Below, piece after piece: positions 1-7,853 of a stretch of DNA of 64,000 bases; position 1 is the first letter of the stretch, and the number at the start of each line of letters is the position of its first letter. The notes beneath the pieces were generated by a model. That model did not search any database and was not told the origin of the DNA. It worked only from the letters and a program-made list of their open reading frames with translations. Both the position numbers and the translations under genes were made by a program. The stretch is from Mycobacterium sp. 852013-50091_SCH5140682 (GTDB taxonomy: Bacteria > Actinomycetota > Actinomycetes > Mycobacteriales > Mycobacteriaceae), in contig NZ_LZTB01000057.1 in the NCBI RefSeq assembly GCF_001665685.1, positions 1 to 64,000 of the forward strand, written 5' to 3'.

Positions 1-1
1 C

Positions 2-118
2 TACGCCGACCCCGCCGCGGAACACGACGCCATCACCGAAGCCGCACACGCCTCCGAACAGAAGGCGCTCACGGCCTTGCGGGAGCACCAGAGTCACAAC
101 GGCCACGGCAACGATTGA
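2..118 (+). CDS. C-terminal end of an unidentified protein (partial)
   Basis: An open frame enters from the left edge and stops with TGA at 116-118. It encodes about 38 residues ending in a His/Asn/Gly-rich tail (HNGHGND). The segment is charged and hydrophilic, with no membrane helix and no motif I can place. The window cuts off everything upstream, so the family cannot be judged. Codon use is GC3-rich like the neighbours, which supports real coding. Confidence 0.5.
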   Translation, partial: YADPAAEHDAITEAAHASEQKALTALREHQSHNGHGND

Positions 119-210
119 GCCCGCGATGTAACCCCGCCCCCTAACTCCTTTCGGAACCGCCTGCAGCACTTGGCAATCGCCGCGCTGCCCGGCCGACGAA
201 AGGGATTCGG

Positions 211-513
211 GTGAGGACTTGGCTCAGCGCGGCTGCGATGGCGGCTGCCCTGCTCGCCGCAGCGGCACACACGGCGTCGGCAGATCCTTCGGCGTTCAAC
301 AACGGTTACGGCAATGCGCAGGACACGGTCAACGCACTGCGCGCGCAGGGCTACGAGGTACAACTCAACGGTGCCGCGGTGTATCCGCTGAGCTCGTGCC
401 GGGTCACCGGCATCGAAGGGTTGCGCAGTTCCAATTCACAGCCGAACGGCAATCGGATCGATCCGACGGAGTCCGACACCGTCTACGTGGACATCTCCTG
501 CCGCGGCGGCTGA
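211..513 (+). CDS. Small secreted mycobacterial protein of unknown function
   Basis: A 100-residue protein with a GTG start. It opens with a typical Sec signal peptide: Arg-3, an Ala/Leu-rich core at residues 5-22, and a likely cleavage site after the Ala-Ser-Ala at about 22-24. The mature part of about 75 residues contains two cysteines (in SSCRVTG and near the end in ISCRGG) that could form one disulfide. I recognise no catalytic motif; the size and shape fit the small exported hypothetical proteins common in mycobacteria. It stands alone on the plus strand, convergent with the CGNR regulator gene to its right. Function unknown. Confidence 0.7.
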   Translation: MRTWLSAAAMAAALLAAAAHTASADPSAFNNGYGNAQDTVNALRAQGYEVQLNGAAVYPLSSCRVTGIEGLRSSNSQPNGNRIDPTESDTVYVDISCRGG

Positions 514-535
514 GGGCAGTTGCGAACCAGCCCCG

Positions 536-1090
536 CTACTCCTCCTCGCGCTGCCGCTGCCGGTAGGCCGCTACGTGCTGGCGGTTACCGCAGTTACCGG
601 TGTCGCAGAAGATGCGGGAGCGGTTGCGTGACAGATCGGTCAGCACCGCGGTGCAGTCGGGCGCCGCACAGATCTTCAACCGCCTGAGCTCGCCGCCGCG
701 GATCAGGTCCGCGAGGGCCATCGCGATCTCGGCGCCCATGCGCTGCCACAGCGGGTCGTCCGCGGCGCCCAGGTGTAGATGCCAATCGGGGTTTTCCACG
801 TGGCGGGTCAGCCATGGCGACGCCTTGGTCTCGCTCAGCAGCGCGTTGACCCGCTCTACCGTCGCTTCCTCGTCGTCGGCAACGGCCCAGATGTCCCCGA
901 TCCGAGTCCGGAGTTCGTGTACCGCGCGCAGTTCGACGTCGTCGCGGTCGCGCCGCCCCGTCCAGCCGAACTCGTTCAGGTACTCGTCGAGAGCGGCGAG
1001 GTCACCAAGCTGCTCACCGTCCACCCGATCGCTGTTGACCAGCAGCGCGGCGGCCCGGAGTGTGAGCTCCGTGTCATAAGTGAAAAGCAT
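536..1090 (-). CDS. CGNR zinc-finger / ABATE-domain putative regulator
   Basis: A protein of about 184 residues. The C-terminal CGNR zinc-finger is visible: cysteines in KICAAPDC and FCDTGNCGNR, followed by the basic stretch QHVAAYRQRQ. The N-terminal 120 residues match the stress-related ABATE domain usual in this family. I place the start at ATG 1090 because a GAAAGGAG-like ribosome site lies 11 bases upstream; an in-frame start at 1129 would run through the divergent promoter region. It is transcribed away from the EamA exporter gene beginning at 1170, with 79 bases between them, an arrangement typical of a regulator and its target. The ligand is unknown, and the regulatory role is inferred from family and position. 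Confidence 0.85.
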   Translation of the reverse strand: MLFTYDTELTLRAAALLVNSDRVDGEQLGDLAALDEYLNEFGWTGRRDRDDVELRAVHELRTRIGDIWAVADDEEATVERVNALLSETKASPWLTRHVENPDWHLHLGAADDPLWQRMGAEIAMALADLIRGGELRRLKICAAPDCTAVLTDLSRNRSRIFCDTGNCGNRQHVAAYRQRQREEE

Positions 1091-1169
1091 TTGACTCGTG
1101 ACTCCTTTCCGCCGTACCGTCACTACCAAAAGTCATTTTACTCATTACACGCGCCCAGGAGGTGTACCC

Positions 1170-2204
1170 ATGGCCACGGCCGCACTCGACCGCCCGAGCA
1201 CCGAGAACCACTTTCGGCTCGGCCTGCTGTTCGCACTCAGTTCAGCACTGGCCTTCGGGTCCTCCGGTCCGTTTGCGAAAGCGCTGATCGAAGCCGGCTG
1301 GAGCCCGACCGGCGCCGTCACCGCCCGGCTCGCCGGCGGAGCCCTGGCGATGGCCATCTTCGCCAGCTTTGTGCGGCCCGGCTGGGTCGGCGAGTCCATC
1401 CGGCATGCCAAGACCGTCGTCGCCTACGGCCTGGTCCCGATCGCCGGTGCGCAACTCTGCTACTACAACGCCGTTGCGCATCTCTCGGTCGGCGTGGCCC
1501 TCCTGCTCGAGTACACCGCGCCGATCCTGGTGGTCGGATGGGTTTGGGCCACCACGCGCCGGCGCCCCAGCTCGATGACGTTCGCCGGAGTGGGCCTGGC
1601 CGTCGCCGGAATCATGCTCGTGCTCAACGTCTTCAGCGGCGCCCACATCAACATCATCGGCGTCAGCTGGGGGTTGGCCGCCGCGGTATGCGCGGCGTGC
1701 TACTTCATGATGTCCAACCACGTCAGCACCGACGGCGAAGGTCTCAACCCCATCAGCCTGGCCGCAGGCGGTCTCATCGTCGGAACCGTCGCCGTCGCGC
1801 TGCTCGGTGTCACCGGTGTGATGCCGCTGACATTCACGGCGAACTCCGTCGTCATCGCGGGCTTCACCACGTCGTGGCTGGTGCCGGTGATCACGCTGGG
1901 CCTCATTCCGACGGCTCTCGCGTACACCCTCGGTATCTTCGGCGTCGCCCGCCTCAAGCCACGGTTCGCGTCGCTGGTGGGCTTGTCCGAGGTGATGTTC
2001 GCGGTGCTCTCGGCCTGGATCCTGCTCGGCGAGGCCATGACGGTCAGCCAGGCCATCGGTGGGACGGTGGTCCTGCTCGGCCTGGCCCTCGCCCGCCAGG
2101 GAGACCGCAGCGAGCAGGCGGACCCCGAGTCCGTCGGCCAGGTCGAACTCGCGAGCTGGCCCGACATGCCACTGCGGGAGACCACCGAACGGGCAAACGA
2201 TTAG
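1170..2204 (+). CDS. EamA/DMT-family (RhaT-like) exporter
   Basis: A 344-residue inner-membrane protein with ten predicted hydrophobic helices arranged as two EamA repeats. The first repeat begins near FALSSALAFGSSGPFAKALIE. The second covers roughly residues 160-310 and ends in the conserved SEVMFAVLSAWILLGEAM segment. The start at 1170 is chosen because a perfect AGGAGG lies 7 bases upstream (1157-1162); the open frame extends further but without a ribosome site. DMT proteins usually export metabolites or amino acids by proton exchange; the substrate cannot be told from sequence. It is divergent from the CGNR gene, which probably controls it. Confidence 0.88.
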   Translation: MATAALDRPSTENHFRLGLLFALSSALAFGSSGPFAKALIEAGWSPTGAVTARLAGGALAMAIFASFVRPGWVGESIRHAKTVVAYGLVPIAGAQLCYYNAVAHLSVGVALLLEYTAPILVVGWVWATTRRRPSSMTFAGVGLAVAGIMLVLNVFSGAHINIIGVSWGLAAAVCAACYFMMSNHVSTDGEGLNPISLAAGGLIVGTVAVALLGVTGVMPLTFTANSVVIAGFTTSWLVPVITLGLIPTALAYTLGIFGVARLKPRFASLVGLSEVMFAVLSAWILLGEAMTVSQAIGGTVVLLGLALARQGDRSEQADPESVGQVELASWPDMPLRETTERAND

Positions 2205-2211
2205 CCGCGGC

Positions 2212-2217
2212 TAACCA
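2212..2217 (+). promoter_or_regulatory. Candidate leaderless -10 element of cutinase gene 1
   Basis: TAACCA lies 6 bases before GTG 2224, a spacing that would put the transcription start at the start codon. The surrounding GCTA..ATTT.GTGTG pattern aligns with that before cutinase gene 2, which also helps choose GTG 2224 over ATG 2230. Confidence 0.35.
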
Positions 2218-2223
2218 TTTTGT

Positions 2224-2898
2224 GTGACGATGTCGTCCGTGAGTCTTCTTCGGAAGTCGGCCCGGGTGGCCGCGATCGTCTCAACGCTGGTCAGCGCGGC
2301 ATTGCCGCTCGCATTCTCAGCTCCCGCCGCGGCTGAACCGTGCTCCGACATCGAGGTCATTTTCGCTCGCGGCACCAACGACGCACCCGACCTCGGGCGC
2401 CCGGGACAGGCCTTCGCCGACGCGCTGCGCGCCAAGGTCGGGGGTCGCAGCGTGTCGACTTACGGGGTGAACTACCCCGCCAGCTATGACTTCCTCACCG
2501 CGGCCGACGGCGCCAACGACGCCGCCAACCGCATCACCTCGCTGGCGGCGTCGTGCCCGTCGACCAAGATCGTGCTCGGCGGTTACTCGCAGGGCGCAGC
2601 GGTGGTCGACATGCTCGCCGGCATACCGCCGCTGGGCAACAAGGTCGGCGAGATCGGGTCGGCACCGCCGCTGCCCAGCAGCCTGGTACCGCAGATAGCG
2701 GCCGTCGTGGCGTTCGGGAACCCCGCCGCCAAGTTCGGGAATCCGCTCACCTCATCGGTCTTCGGTGGCAAAGCCATCGATCTCTGCAAGGACGGCGACC
2801 CGATCTGCTCGCGAGGCCGGAATCCGTTCGCGCACAGCGACTACGTGACGGCAGGCCTGACGGATCAGGCCGCGAACTTCGTCGCTCGCATCGTCTAG
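2224..2898 (+). CDS. Secreted cutinase-family serine esterase (first of four)
   Basis: A 224-residue cutinase-fold alpha/beta hydrolase. A signal peptide covers residues 1 to about 38 (ending PAAAEP). The mature enzyme begins at Cys of CSDIEVIFARGTND, the usual cutinase opening. The nucleophile elbow is GYSQGA; the acid is the Asp in DLCKDGDPIC, inside the conserved disulfide loop; the His is in FAHSDYV near the C-terminus. Actinobacterial relatives (Rv3451/Rv3452 type) act on lipid esters; the M. smegmatis trehalose-dimycolate hydrolase belongs to this group in the corresponding locus. Whether this copy or the next is that orthologue cannot be settled here. The GTG start at 2224 aligns with the start of the next paralogue. 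Confidence 0.92.
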   Translation: MTMSSVSLLRKSARVAAIVSTLVSAALPLAFSAPAAAEPCSDIEVIFARGTNDAPDLGRPGQAFADALRAKVGGRSVSTYGVNYPASYDFLTAADGANDAANRITSLAASCPSTKIVLGGYSQGAAVVDMLAGIPPLGNKVGEIGSAPPLPSSLVPQIAAVVAFGNPAAKFGNPLTSSVFGGKAIDLCKDGDPICSRGRNPFAHSDYVTAGLTDQAANFVARIV

Positions 2899-2912
2899 CG
2901 ACGCCCGGACGC

Positions 2913-2918
2913 TAGGAT
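2913..2918 (+). promoter_or_regulatory. Candidate leaderless -10 element of cutinase gene 2
   Basis: TAGGAT ends 5 bases before the GTG start at 2924 and there is no purine-rich ribosome site, the pattern expected for a leaderless mycobacterial transcript. Confidence 0.45.
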
Positions 2919-2923
2919 TTGGT

Positions 2924-3586
2924 GTGGCCATTGATCTTGTTCGTCGTTACGCTCCGCTCGTTGCCGCCGCTGCGCTGACCGCCGCGGCCGCACTCGTGAC
3001 GCCGGTCCCCGCCGGCAACGTCGCCGTCGCCTCAGCCGACGACTGCCCTGACATCCAGGTGGTGTTCGCGCGCGGCACCAACGACAGTCCCGGCCTGGGC
3101 CGGATCGGCAACGCTTTCGTCAGCTCGCTCCGCAACAAGGTGGGCGGCCGTTCGGTGGGCACCTACGCGGTGAACTACCCCGCCAGCTACGACTTCCTGG
3201 CTGCTGCCGACGGCGCCAACGACGCCAGCGGCCACGTCCAGTGGATGATGGACAACTGCCCCAATACCCGCCTGGTGCTCGGCGGCTACTCGCAGGGCGC
3301 CGCGGTCATCGACGTCATCTCCGCGGTTCCCTTCCCGGCCGTGGGCTTCAATGCCCCACTGCCGCCCAACGCGCCTGACCACATCGCGGCCGTTGCGGTG
3401 TTCGGCAACCCGTCCGCCAAGCTCGGGCTGCCGATGACGGCCAGCCCCGTCTACGGTTCGCGTGCCATCGACCTGTGCAATCCGAACGATCCCGTGTGCA
3501 CCGACGGCAACAGCGTCGACGCGCACCGGGCCTATGACGGGGGTCCCACCAGCCAGGCTGCAAGTTTCGTCGCCGGCCTGGTGTAG
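2924..3586 (+). CDS. Secreted cutinase-family serine esterase (second of four)
   Basis: A 220-residue paralogue of the preceding gene. A signal peptide covers residues 1-38 (Ala-rich, ending near VASADDCPD). Cutinase motifs follow: VVFARGTNDSPGLG, nucleophile elbow GYSQGA, Asp in DLCNPNDPVC, and His in DAHRAYDGG. It shares with gene 1 the GYSQGA elbow and the NYPASYDFL segment, so the two form one subfamily. The best guess is a cell-envelope lipid esterase of the Rv3451/Rv3452 group, possibly a mycolate or trehalose-dimycolate hydrolase. It starts at GTG 2924, 25 bases after gene 1, with its own -10-like element. Confidence 0.92.
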   Translation: MAIDLVRRYAPLVAAAALTAAAALVTPVPAGNVAVASADDCPDIQVVFARGTNDSPGLGRIGNAFVSSLRNKVGGRSVGTYAVNYPASYDFLAAADGANDASGHVQWMMDNCPNTRLVLGGYSQGAAVIDVISAVPFPAVGFNAPLPPNAPDHIAAVAVFGNPSAKLGLPMTASPVYGSRAIDLCNPNDPVCTDGNSVDAHRAYDGGPTSQAASFVAGLV

Positions 3587-3626
3587 TCCTCGCCACATAG
3601 CCTCCGCACGCGTCAATTCGCTCGGC

Positions 3627-3632
3627 TAGCAT
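3627..3632 (+). promoter_or_regulatory. Candidate leaderless -10 element of cutinase gene 3
   Basis: TAGCAT ends 7 bases before GTG 3640, with no ribosome site between them; this is the same geometry as at the neighbouring cutinase genes. Confidence 0.45.
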
Positions 3633-3639
3633 CGCTTAG

Positions 3640-4335
3640 GTGCTCAAACTTTCCATCGGTCGGCGGGTCAGGCGATGGTTGGGTGTGACAGCGGTGGCGT
3701 TGGCTGTGCCGGCGCTACCGATCCTCACGTCAGCCGTTCCAGGCGTCGACGTGCTCGCGGTCGCTTCGGCCGCGCCGTGCCCCGACGTCGAGGTGGTCTT
3801 CGCCCGGGGGCGTACCGAACCGCCCGGCGTCGGCACCCTCGGCAATGCGTTCGTCAACGCCCTGCGGTCACGGGTCAACAAGAACATCGGCGTGTACGCC
3901 GTCCGCTACCCCGCGGACACCGAGGTGGACATCGGCGCCAATGACATGAGCGGTCACGTCCAGTACATGATCGGCAATTGTCCGAACACCCGACTGGTCC
4001 TCGGGGGCTATTCGCTGGGCGCGGCGGTCACCGACGTCGTTCTGGCCGTGCCGTTCACGGCGTTCGGGTTCAAGAACCCGCTGCCGGCCGACGCCGACGG
4101 ACATATCGCTGCGGTGGCGCTGTTCGGTAACGGTGCGGCCTGGGTGGGCCCGATCACCAACTTCAACCCCGTCTACCGCGACCGGACGATCGAGTTGTGC
4201 CATGGCGCCGACCCGATCTGCAACCCCGCCGATCCCAACACCTGGAAAAACAACTGGCCCGACCACCTCGCCGGGGCATACATCGATGGCGGCATGGTCA
4301 ACCAGGCGGCGGATTTCGTGGCGGGCCGCCTCTGA
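3640..4335 (+). CDS. Secreted cutinase-family serine esterase (third of four)
   Basis: A 231-residue cutinase-family enzyme with an N-terminal signal peptide (residues 1 to about 43, ending near SAAPCPD). The nucleophile elbow is GYSLGA rather than GYSQGA. The Asp lies in ELCHGADPIC and the likely catalytic His in WPDHLAGAY. It shares with gene 4 the YPADTEVDIGANDMS segment and the RGRTEPPG opening, so genes 3 and 4 form a second subfamily. Gln-to-Leu beside the nucleophile and the altered substrate loop suggest a substrate different from that of genes 1 and 2. Export and hydrolase activity are well supported; the natural ester is unknown. Confidence 0.92.
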   Translation: MLKLSIGRRVRRWLGVTAVALAVPALPILTSAVPGVDVLAVASAAPCPDVEVVFARGRTEPPGVGTLGNAFVNALRSRVNKNIGVYAVRYPADTEVDIGANDMSGHVQYMIGNCPNTRLVLGGYSLGAAVTDVVLAVPFTAFGFKNPLPADADGHIAAVALFGNGAAWVGPITNFNPVYRDRTIELCHGADPICNPADPNTWKNNWPDHLAGAYIDGGMVNQAADFVAGRL

Positions 4336-4397
4336 GCCGGACGACTTCGTCGCCGGATCGTTGCCGGACCGGCACCTATTCTCGACGGGATCGTCAA

Positions 4398-4403
4398 TAC
4401 CAT
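4398..4403 (+). promoter_or_regulatory. Candidate leaderless -10 element of cutinase gene 4
   Basis: TACCAT ends 7 bases before GTG 4411, repeating the spacing seen at the other tandem cutinase genes and suggesting each is transcribed separately. Confidence 0.4.
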
Positions 4404-4410
4404 CGAATGC

Positions 4411-5073
4411 GTGATTGGCCGTCGGATGTTGGCCGCGCTGATCACCGCCCTGACCGCCGTCGTGGTGCCAATGACGGTGGCGCCGAGCATGGTTGGCGCC
4501 GCGAAAGCGGCCACATGCCCTCCGGCGGAGGTGGTGTTTGCCCGCGGCCGCATGGAGCCCCCAGGGCCCGGGCAGGTCGGCGCTGCGTTCGTCAACGCAT
4601 TGCGTGCCCTGCGCGGACCGAATATCAGCCTGTATCCGGTGAATTACCCTGCCGACACCCAGGTCGACATGGGCGCCAACGACATGAGCCGTCACATCCA
4701 GTGGATGACTCGTAACTGCCCGAGCACCCGACTCGTGCTGGGTGGCTACTCACTGGGCGCAGCGGCAACCGATCTGGTTCTCGCGGTGCCTATTTCGGCG
4801 TTCACCTTCAACAGTCCGCTGCCGGCAGGCACCGACCGGCACGTCGCGGCCGTGGCGCTCTTCGGCAACGGTTCCAACTGGGCGCTGCCGATCACCGCGT
4901 TGAGCCCGGTGTACCGCAACCGCACCATCGATCTCTGCCACTCCGACGATCCCGTCTGCAATCCGAGCAGCCCGTACAAGTGGCGGTCCGAATGGCAGGA
5001 TCACTTGGCGCCCGGCTACATTCAGTCGGGAATGGTGGCCCAGGCCGCCCGATTCGTCTCCGCTCGGCTCTGA
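4411..5073 (+). CDS. Secreted cutinase-family serine esterase (fourth of four)
   Basis: A 220-residue paralogue of gene 3. The signal peptide covers residues 1 to about 33 (ending VGAAKAATCP). The motif order is VVFARGRMEPPGPG, elbow GYSLGA, Asp in DLCHSDDPVC and His in WQDHLAPGY. The protein is very close to gene 3 along its length, implying a local duplication. It is the last gene before the convergent truA gene. Like the others it should act outside the cytoplasmic membrane on envelope or host lipids; no specificity can be read from sequence. Confidence 0.92.
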   Translation: MIGRRMLAALITALTAVVVPMTVAPSMVGAAKAATCPPAEVVFARGRMEPPGPGQVGAAFVNALRALRGPNISLYPVNYPADTQVDMGANDMSRHIQWMTRNCPSTRLVLGGYSLGAAATDLVLAVPISAFTFNSPLPAGTDRHVAAVALFGNGSNWALPITALSPVYRNRTIDLCHSDDPVCNPSSPYKWRSEWQDHLAPGYIQSGMVAQAARFVSARL

Positions 5074-5157
5074 CCCCCGCCGACACTACGGTTGTTCGCG
5101 ACTTTTTGGCGATTTCGCACCGAAAACCGTCGTCTCGGCGGCCGTAGCGCGTAGCGC
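5074..5157. other. Convergent intergenic region between cutinase 4 and truA
   Basis: 84 bases separate two gene ends. The sequence contains short T- and A-rich stretches (ACTTTTTGG, CGAAAACC) and flanking CTACGG/CCGTAG arms, which could form a weak hairpin ending transcription from both sides. No coding potential is seen. Confidence 0.3.
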
Positions 5158-6027
5158 TCAGAGCGTGCGCAGGTCCCGGGTGACCGCGATCCGGGCAGCC
5201 AGCTGATCGTCGGGCGGATAGTCGACGCCCACCAGCGTCAGTCCCCGCGCCGGGGCGGCGGCGAACTCACTGGACCTGCGATCAGCGCCCAAAAGTCCGG
5301 CGATCCAGGCAGGTTCGCGACGTCGCTCCCCCACCGCCAGCAGCGCGCCGACCAGTGAGCGCACCATGTTCCAGCAGAACGCATCAGCGGTGACGTGGGC
5401 GATCACCACATCGCCGTGGCGCTCCCAGGACAGGCGCTGCAGATCGCGGATGGTCGTCGCACCCTCGCGGAACCGGCAGAACGCGGCGAAGTCCTGTAGT
5501 CCCAACAACTCCTGAGACGCCGCGGTCATCGCATCCAGATCCAACGGTCGTGCCCACGGAGTGACAAACCGGGCCTGCTGCGGGTCCACGCCCCACGGCG
5601 CCAAGGACAGCCGGTATTCGTAATGCCTGCGCAACGCCGAGAATCGGGCGTCGAAACCGGCGGGGGCACGGACTATTCGGCGCACCCGCACATCTGTCGG
5701 CAGGAATCGGGCCAATCGTCGTACCAGCGGCAGAAACTCGGGGTCACCGGGACGCGGTGTGCGCGGATACGCGAAACCCAGTGCGCCAGAGGGTACGTCG
5801 ACGTGCGCAACTTGACCCGTGGCGTGTACGCCGGTGTCGGTGCGCCCGGCCGTCACCAACCGGACCGGCTCCCGGAACACCGTCGACAACGTCTCCTCCA
5901 GCACGCCGGCCACGGTGCGTTGCCCGGCCTGCGGTGCCCAGCCGGCGAATTCGGTGCCGTCGTAGGCGATGTCGAGACGAAGGCGGACGAAAGCAACATG
6001 CCCGCCATCGGATTCGATGGCGGGCAT
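5158..6027 (-). CDS. truA: tRNA pseudouridine(38-40) synthase TruA
   Basis: A 289-residue enzyme that isomerises uridines 38-40 in the tRNA anticodon stem-loop. The first conserved block is VRLRLDIAYDGTEFAGW. The catalytic aspartate lies in GRTDTGVHATGQVAHVD, and the C-terminal block SLVGALLAVGERR and GLTLVGVDYP is present. I use ATG 6027; the frame is open further upstream, but that part is an Arg/Pro-rich shadow of rplQ. The gene is the last of the alpha operon, 13 bases after the rplQ stop. Its start codon and first nine codons form one perfect hairpin (5998-6027), so translation probably depends on coupling with rplQ. Confidence 0.95.
   Translation of the reverse strand: MPAIESDGGHVAFVRLRLDIAYDGTEFAGWAPQAGQRTVAGVLEETLSTVFREPVRLVTAGRTDTGVHATGQVAHVDVPSGALGFAYPRTPRPGDPEFLPLVRRLARFLPTDVRVRRIVRAPAGFDARFSALRRHYEYRLSLAPWGVDPQQARFVTPWARPLDLDAMTAASQELLGLQDFAAFCRFREGATTIRDLQRLSWERHGDVVIAHVTADAFCWNMVRSLVGALLAVGERRREPAWIAGLLGADRRSSEFAAAPARGLTLVGVDYPPDDQLAARIAVTRDLRTL
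5998..6027 (-). terminator. Perfect 12-bp hairpin at the rplQ/truA junction
   Basis: ATGCCCGCCATC pairs perfectly with GATGGCGGGCAT around a 6-base loop. In the minus-strand transcript it begins 13 bases after the rplQ stop, and its first three bases are the truA start codon. No U-run follows (GTTGCTTTCG), so it may attenuate or hide the truA start rather than act as a simple intrinsic terminator. Confidence 0.6.
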
Positions 6028-6040
6028 GTCGCGAACGTCC

Positions 6041-6628
6041 TCAGGACTTGGCTTCGTCAGCCTCATCCTTGGCGTCTTCAGCGTCGGCGGCCTCGGCCGT
6101 CTGCGCGTCGGCGATGGCCTCGTCAGCGGCCTCGGCCTCGTTGGCCGGGGTCTCCTCGGCCAGCGCAGCCTCGTCGGCCTCGACGACCTCAGCCTCTTCA
6201 GCCTTGGCATCGGCGGCCTTGGCCGCGGATGCGGCGGCACGGCGTGCGCGGTCGGCCTCGGAGGTCACGGTCTTCTCCCGCACCAGCTCGATGACCGCCA
6301 TGGGCGCGTTGTCGCCCTTACGGTTCTCGACCTTGATGATGCGGGTGTAGCCACCGTTGCGGTCGGCGAAGAAGGGAGCGATCTCGGCGAACAGGACGTG
6401 CACGACGTCCTTGTCGCGGATCTTCTTCATGACCTCACGCCGGTTGTGCAGGTTGCCCTTCTTGGCGTGGGTGATGAGCTTCTCCGCGTAGGGCCGCAGC
6501 GCCCGCGCCTTGGGCTCGGTCGTCTTGATCCGACCGTGCTCGAACAGCGACGTGGCCAGGTTGGCCAGGATCGCCTTCTGGTGTGAGGACGACCCGCCGA
6601 GGCGGGCACCCTTGGTGGGCTTGGGCAT
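6041..6628 (-). CDS. rplQ: 50S ribosomal protein L17
   Basis: A 195-residue protein. Residues 1 to about 120 are the L17 core (MPKPTKGARLGGSSSHQKA, EKLITHAKKGN, GGYTRIIKVENRKGDNAPMAVIELV). The remaining 75 residues are an Ala/Glu/Asp-rich, low-complexity acidic tail; actinobacterial L17 proteins commonly have such an extension while E. coli L17 ends near 127. L17 sits near the peptide exit tunnel. The gene lies between rpoA (76 bases upstream) and truA in the alpha operon. Confidence 0.97.
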   Translation of the reverse strand: MPKPTKGARLGGSSSHQKAILANLATSLFEHGRIKTTEPKARALRPYAEKLITHAKKGNLHNRREVMKKIRDKDVVHVLFAEIAPFFADRNGGYTRIIKVENRKGDNAPMAVIELVREKTVTSEADRARRAAASAAKAADAKAEEAEVVEADEAALAEETPANEAEAADEAIADAQTAEAADAEDAKDEADEAKS

Positions 6629-6703
6629 TGCGACTATCTCCTAAATGGGGCCGGTCCCCGTATCAGGTAGGACCGGGACGGGATCGGGCGGGAATGAGCC
6701 CGG

Positions 6704-7756
6704 TTAGAGCTGTTCGGTTTCGGCGAAGTCCTGGTCGGTGTCCAGGTCGTAGCCGGCATCGCTGGTCCAGGTTCCGGTTGCGGCGTCGTAACCGGCGACC
6801 TCGGACGGGTCGAAGGTGGCCGGGCTGTCCTTGAGCGAGAGACCCAGCTGGTGCAGCTTGATCTTCACCTCGTCGATGGACTTCTGGCCGAAGTTACGGA
6901 TGTCCAACAGATCAGACTCCGTGCGGGCCACGAGCTCGCCCACGGTGTGCACACCCTCGCGCTTGAGGCAGTTGTACGACCGGACGGTCAGGTCCAGATC
7001 GTCGATCGGCAGGGCGAACGACGCGATGTGGTCGGCCTCGGCGGGCGACGGCCCGATCTCGATGCCTTCCGCCTCGACGTTGAGCTCGCGTGCCAGACCG
7101 AACAACTCGACCAGGGTCTTGCCTGCCGACGCCAGGGCGTCCCGCGGGCTGATCGAGTTCTTGGTCTCGACGTCGAGGATCAGCTTGTCGAAGTCGGTGC
7201 GCTGCTCGACACGGGTGGCCTCCACCTTGTAGGTCACCTTCAGCACAGGGCTGTAGATGGAGTCGACCGGGATACGGCCGATCTCGGCACCCGAGGCCTT
7301 GTTCTGAACGGCCGGGACGTAACCGCGGCCGCGCTCGACGACGAGCTCGACCTCCAGCTTGCCCTTGTCGTTCAGCGTCGCGATGTGCATGTCGGGGTTG
7401 TGCACCGTCACACCGGCCGGCGGCACGATGTCACCGGCGGTGACCGCACCCGGTCCCTGCTTGCGCAGGTACATGGTGACCGGCTCATCCTCTTCCGAGG
7501 ACACGACCAGACCCTTGAGGTTCAGGATGATGTCGGTGACGTCTTCCTTCACTCCGGGGACGGTGGTGAACTCGTGCAGCACGCCATCGATGCGGATGCT
7601 GGTGACCGCTGCGCCCGGGATGGACGACAGCAGCGTGCGCCGCAGCGAGTTGCCGAGGGTGTAACCGAAACCGGGCTCCAGCGGTTCGATGACGAACTTG
7701 GACCGGTTCTCGGCAACGGTCTCTTCGGACAGTGTTGGCCGCTGAGAAATCAGCAT
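6704..7756 (-). CDS. rpoA: DNA-directed RNA polymerase alpha subunit
   Basis: A 350-residue subunit that nucleates RNA polymerase assembly. The N-terminal dimerisation domain is recognised by FVIEPLEPGFGYTLGNSLRR and the RIPVDSIYSPVLKVTY block. A linker leads to the C-terminal DNA- and activator-binding domain (about 245-320) with YNCLKREGVHTVGELV and DLLDIRNFGQKSIDEVK. An acidic Asp/Thr-rich tail follows. The length is typical for actinobacteria. It is co-transcribed with rpsD (97 bases upstream) and rplQ. Confidence 0.98.
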   Translation of the reverse strand: MLISQRPTLSEETVAENRSKFVIEPLEPGFGYTLGNSLRRTLLSSIPGAAVTSIRIDGVLHEFTTVPGVKEDVTDIILNLKGLVVSSEEDEPVTMYLRKQGPGAVTAGDIVPPAGVTVHNPDMHIATLNDKGKLEVELVVERGRGYVPAVQNKASGAEIGRIPVDSIYSPVLKVTYKVEATRVEQRTDFDKLILDVETKNSISPRDALASAGKTLVELFGLARELNVEAEGIEIGPSPAEADHIASFALPIDDLDLTVRSYNCLKREGVHTVGELVARTESDLLDIRNFGQKSIDEVKIKLHQLGLSLKDSPATFDPSEVAGYDAATGTWTSDAGYDLDTDQDFAETEQL

Positions 7757-7853
7757 TGTTTTCTATCTCCTTCTCGGCACCCGCTATTTGATGCCGTCTG
7801 GGTGTTGACAGCCGGATGACCGTCAACATTTGCGGCCTACGGCCGCAGAGACA

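Noticed and set aside
6028..6240. N-terminal extension of truA and similar long frames before amiB, rpsM, infA and the KASIII gene
   Set aside because: The extra residues are shadows of the preceding gene and lack similarity to the families; internal starts restore expected lengths.
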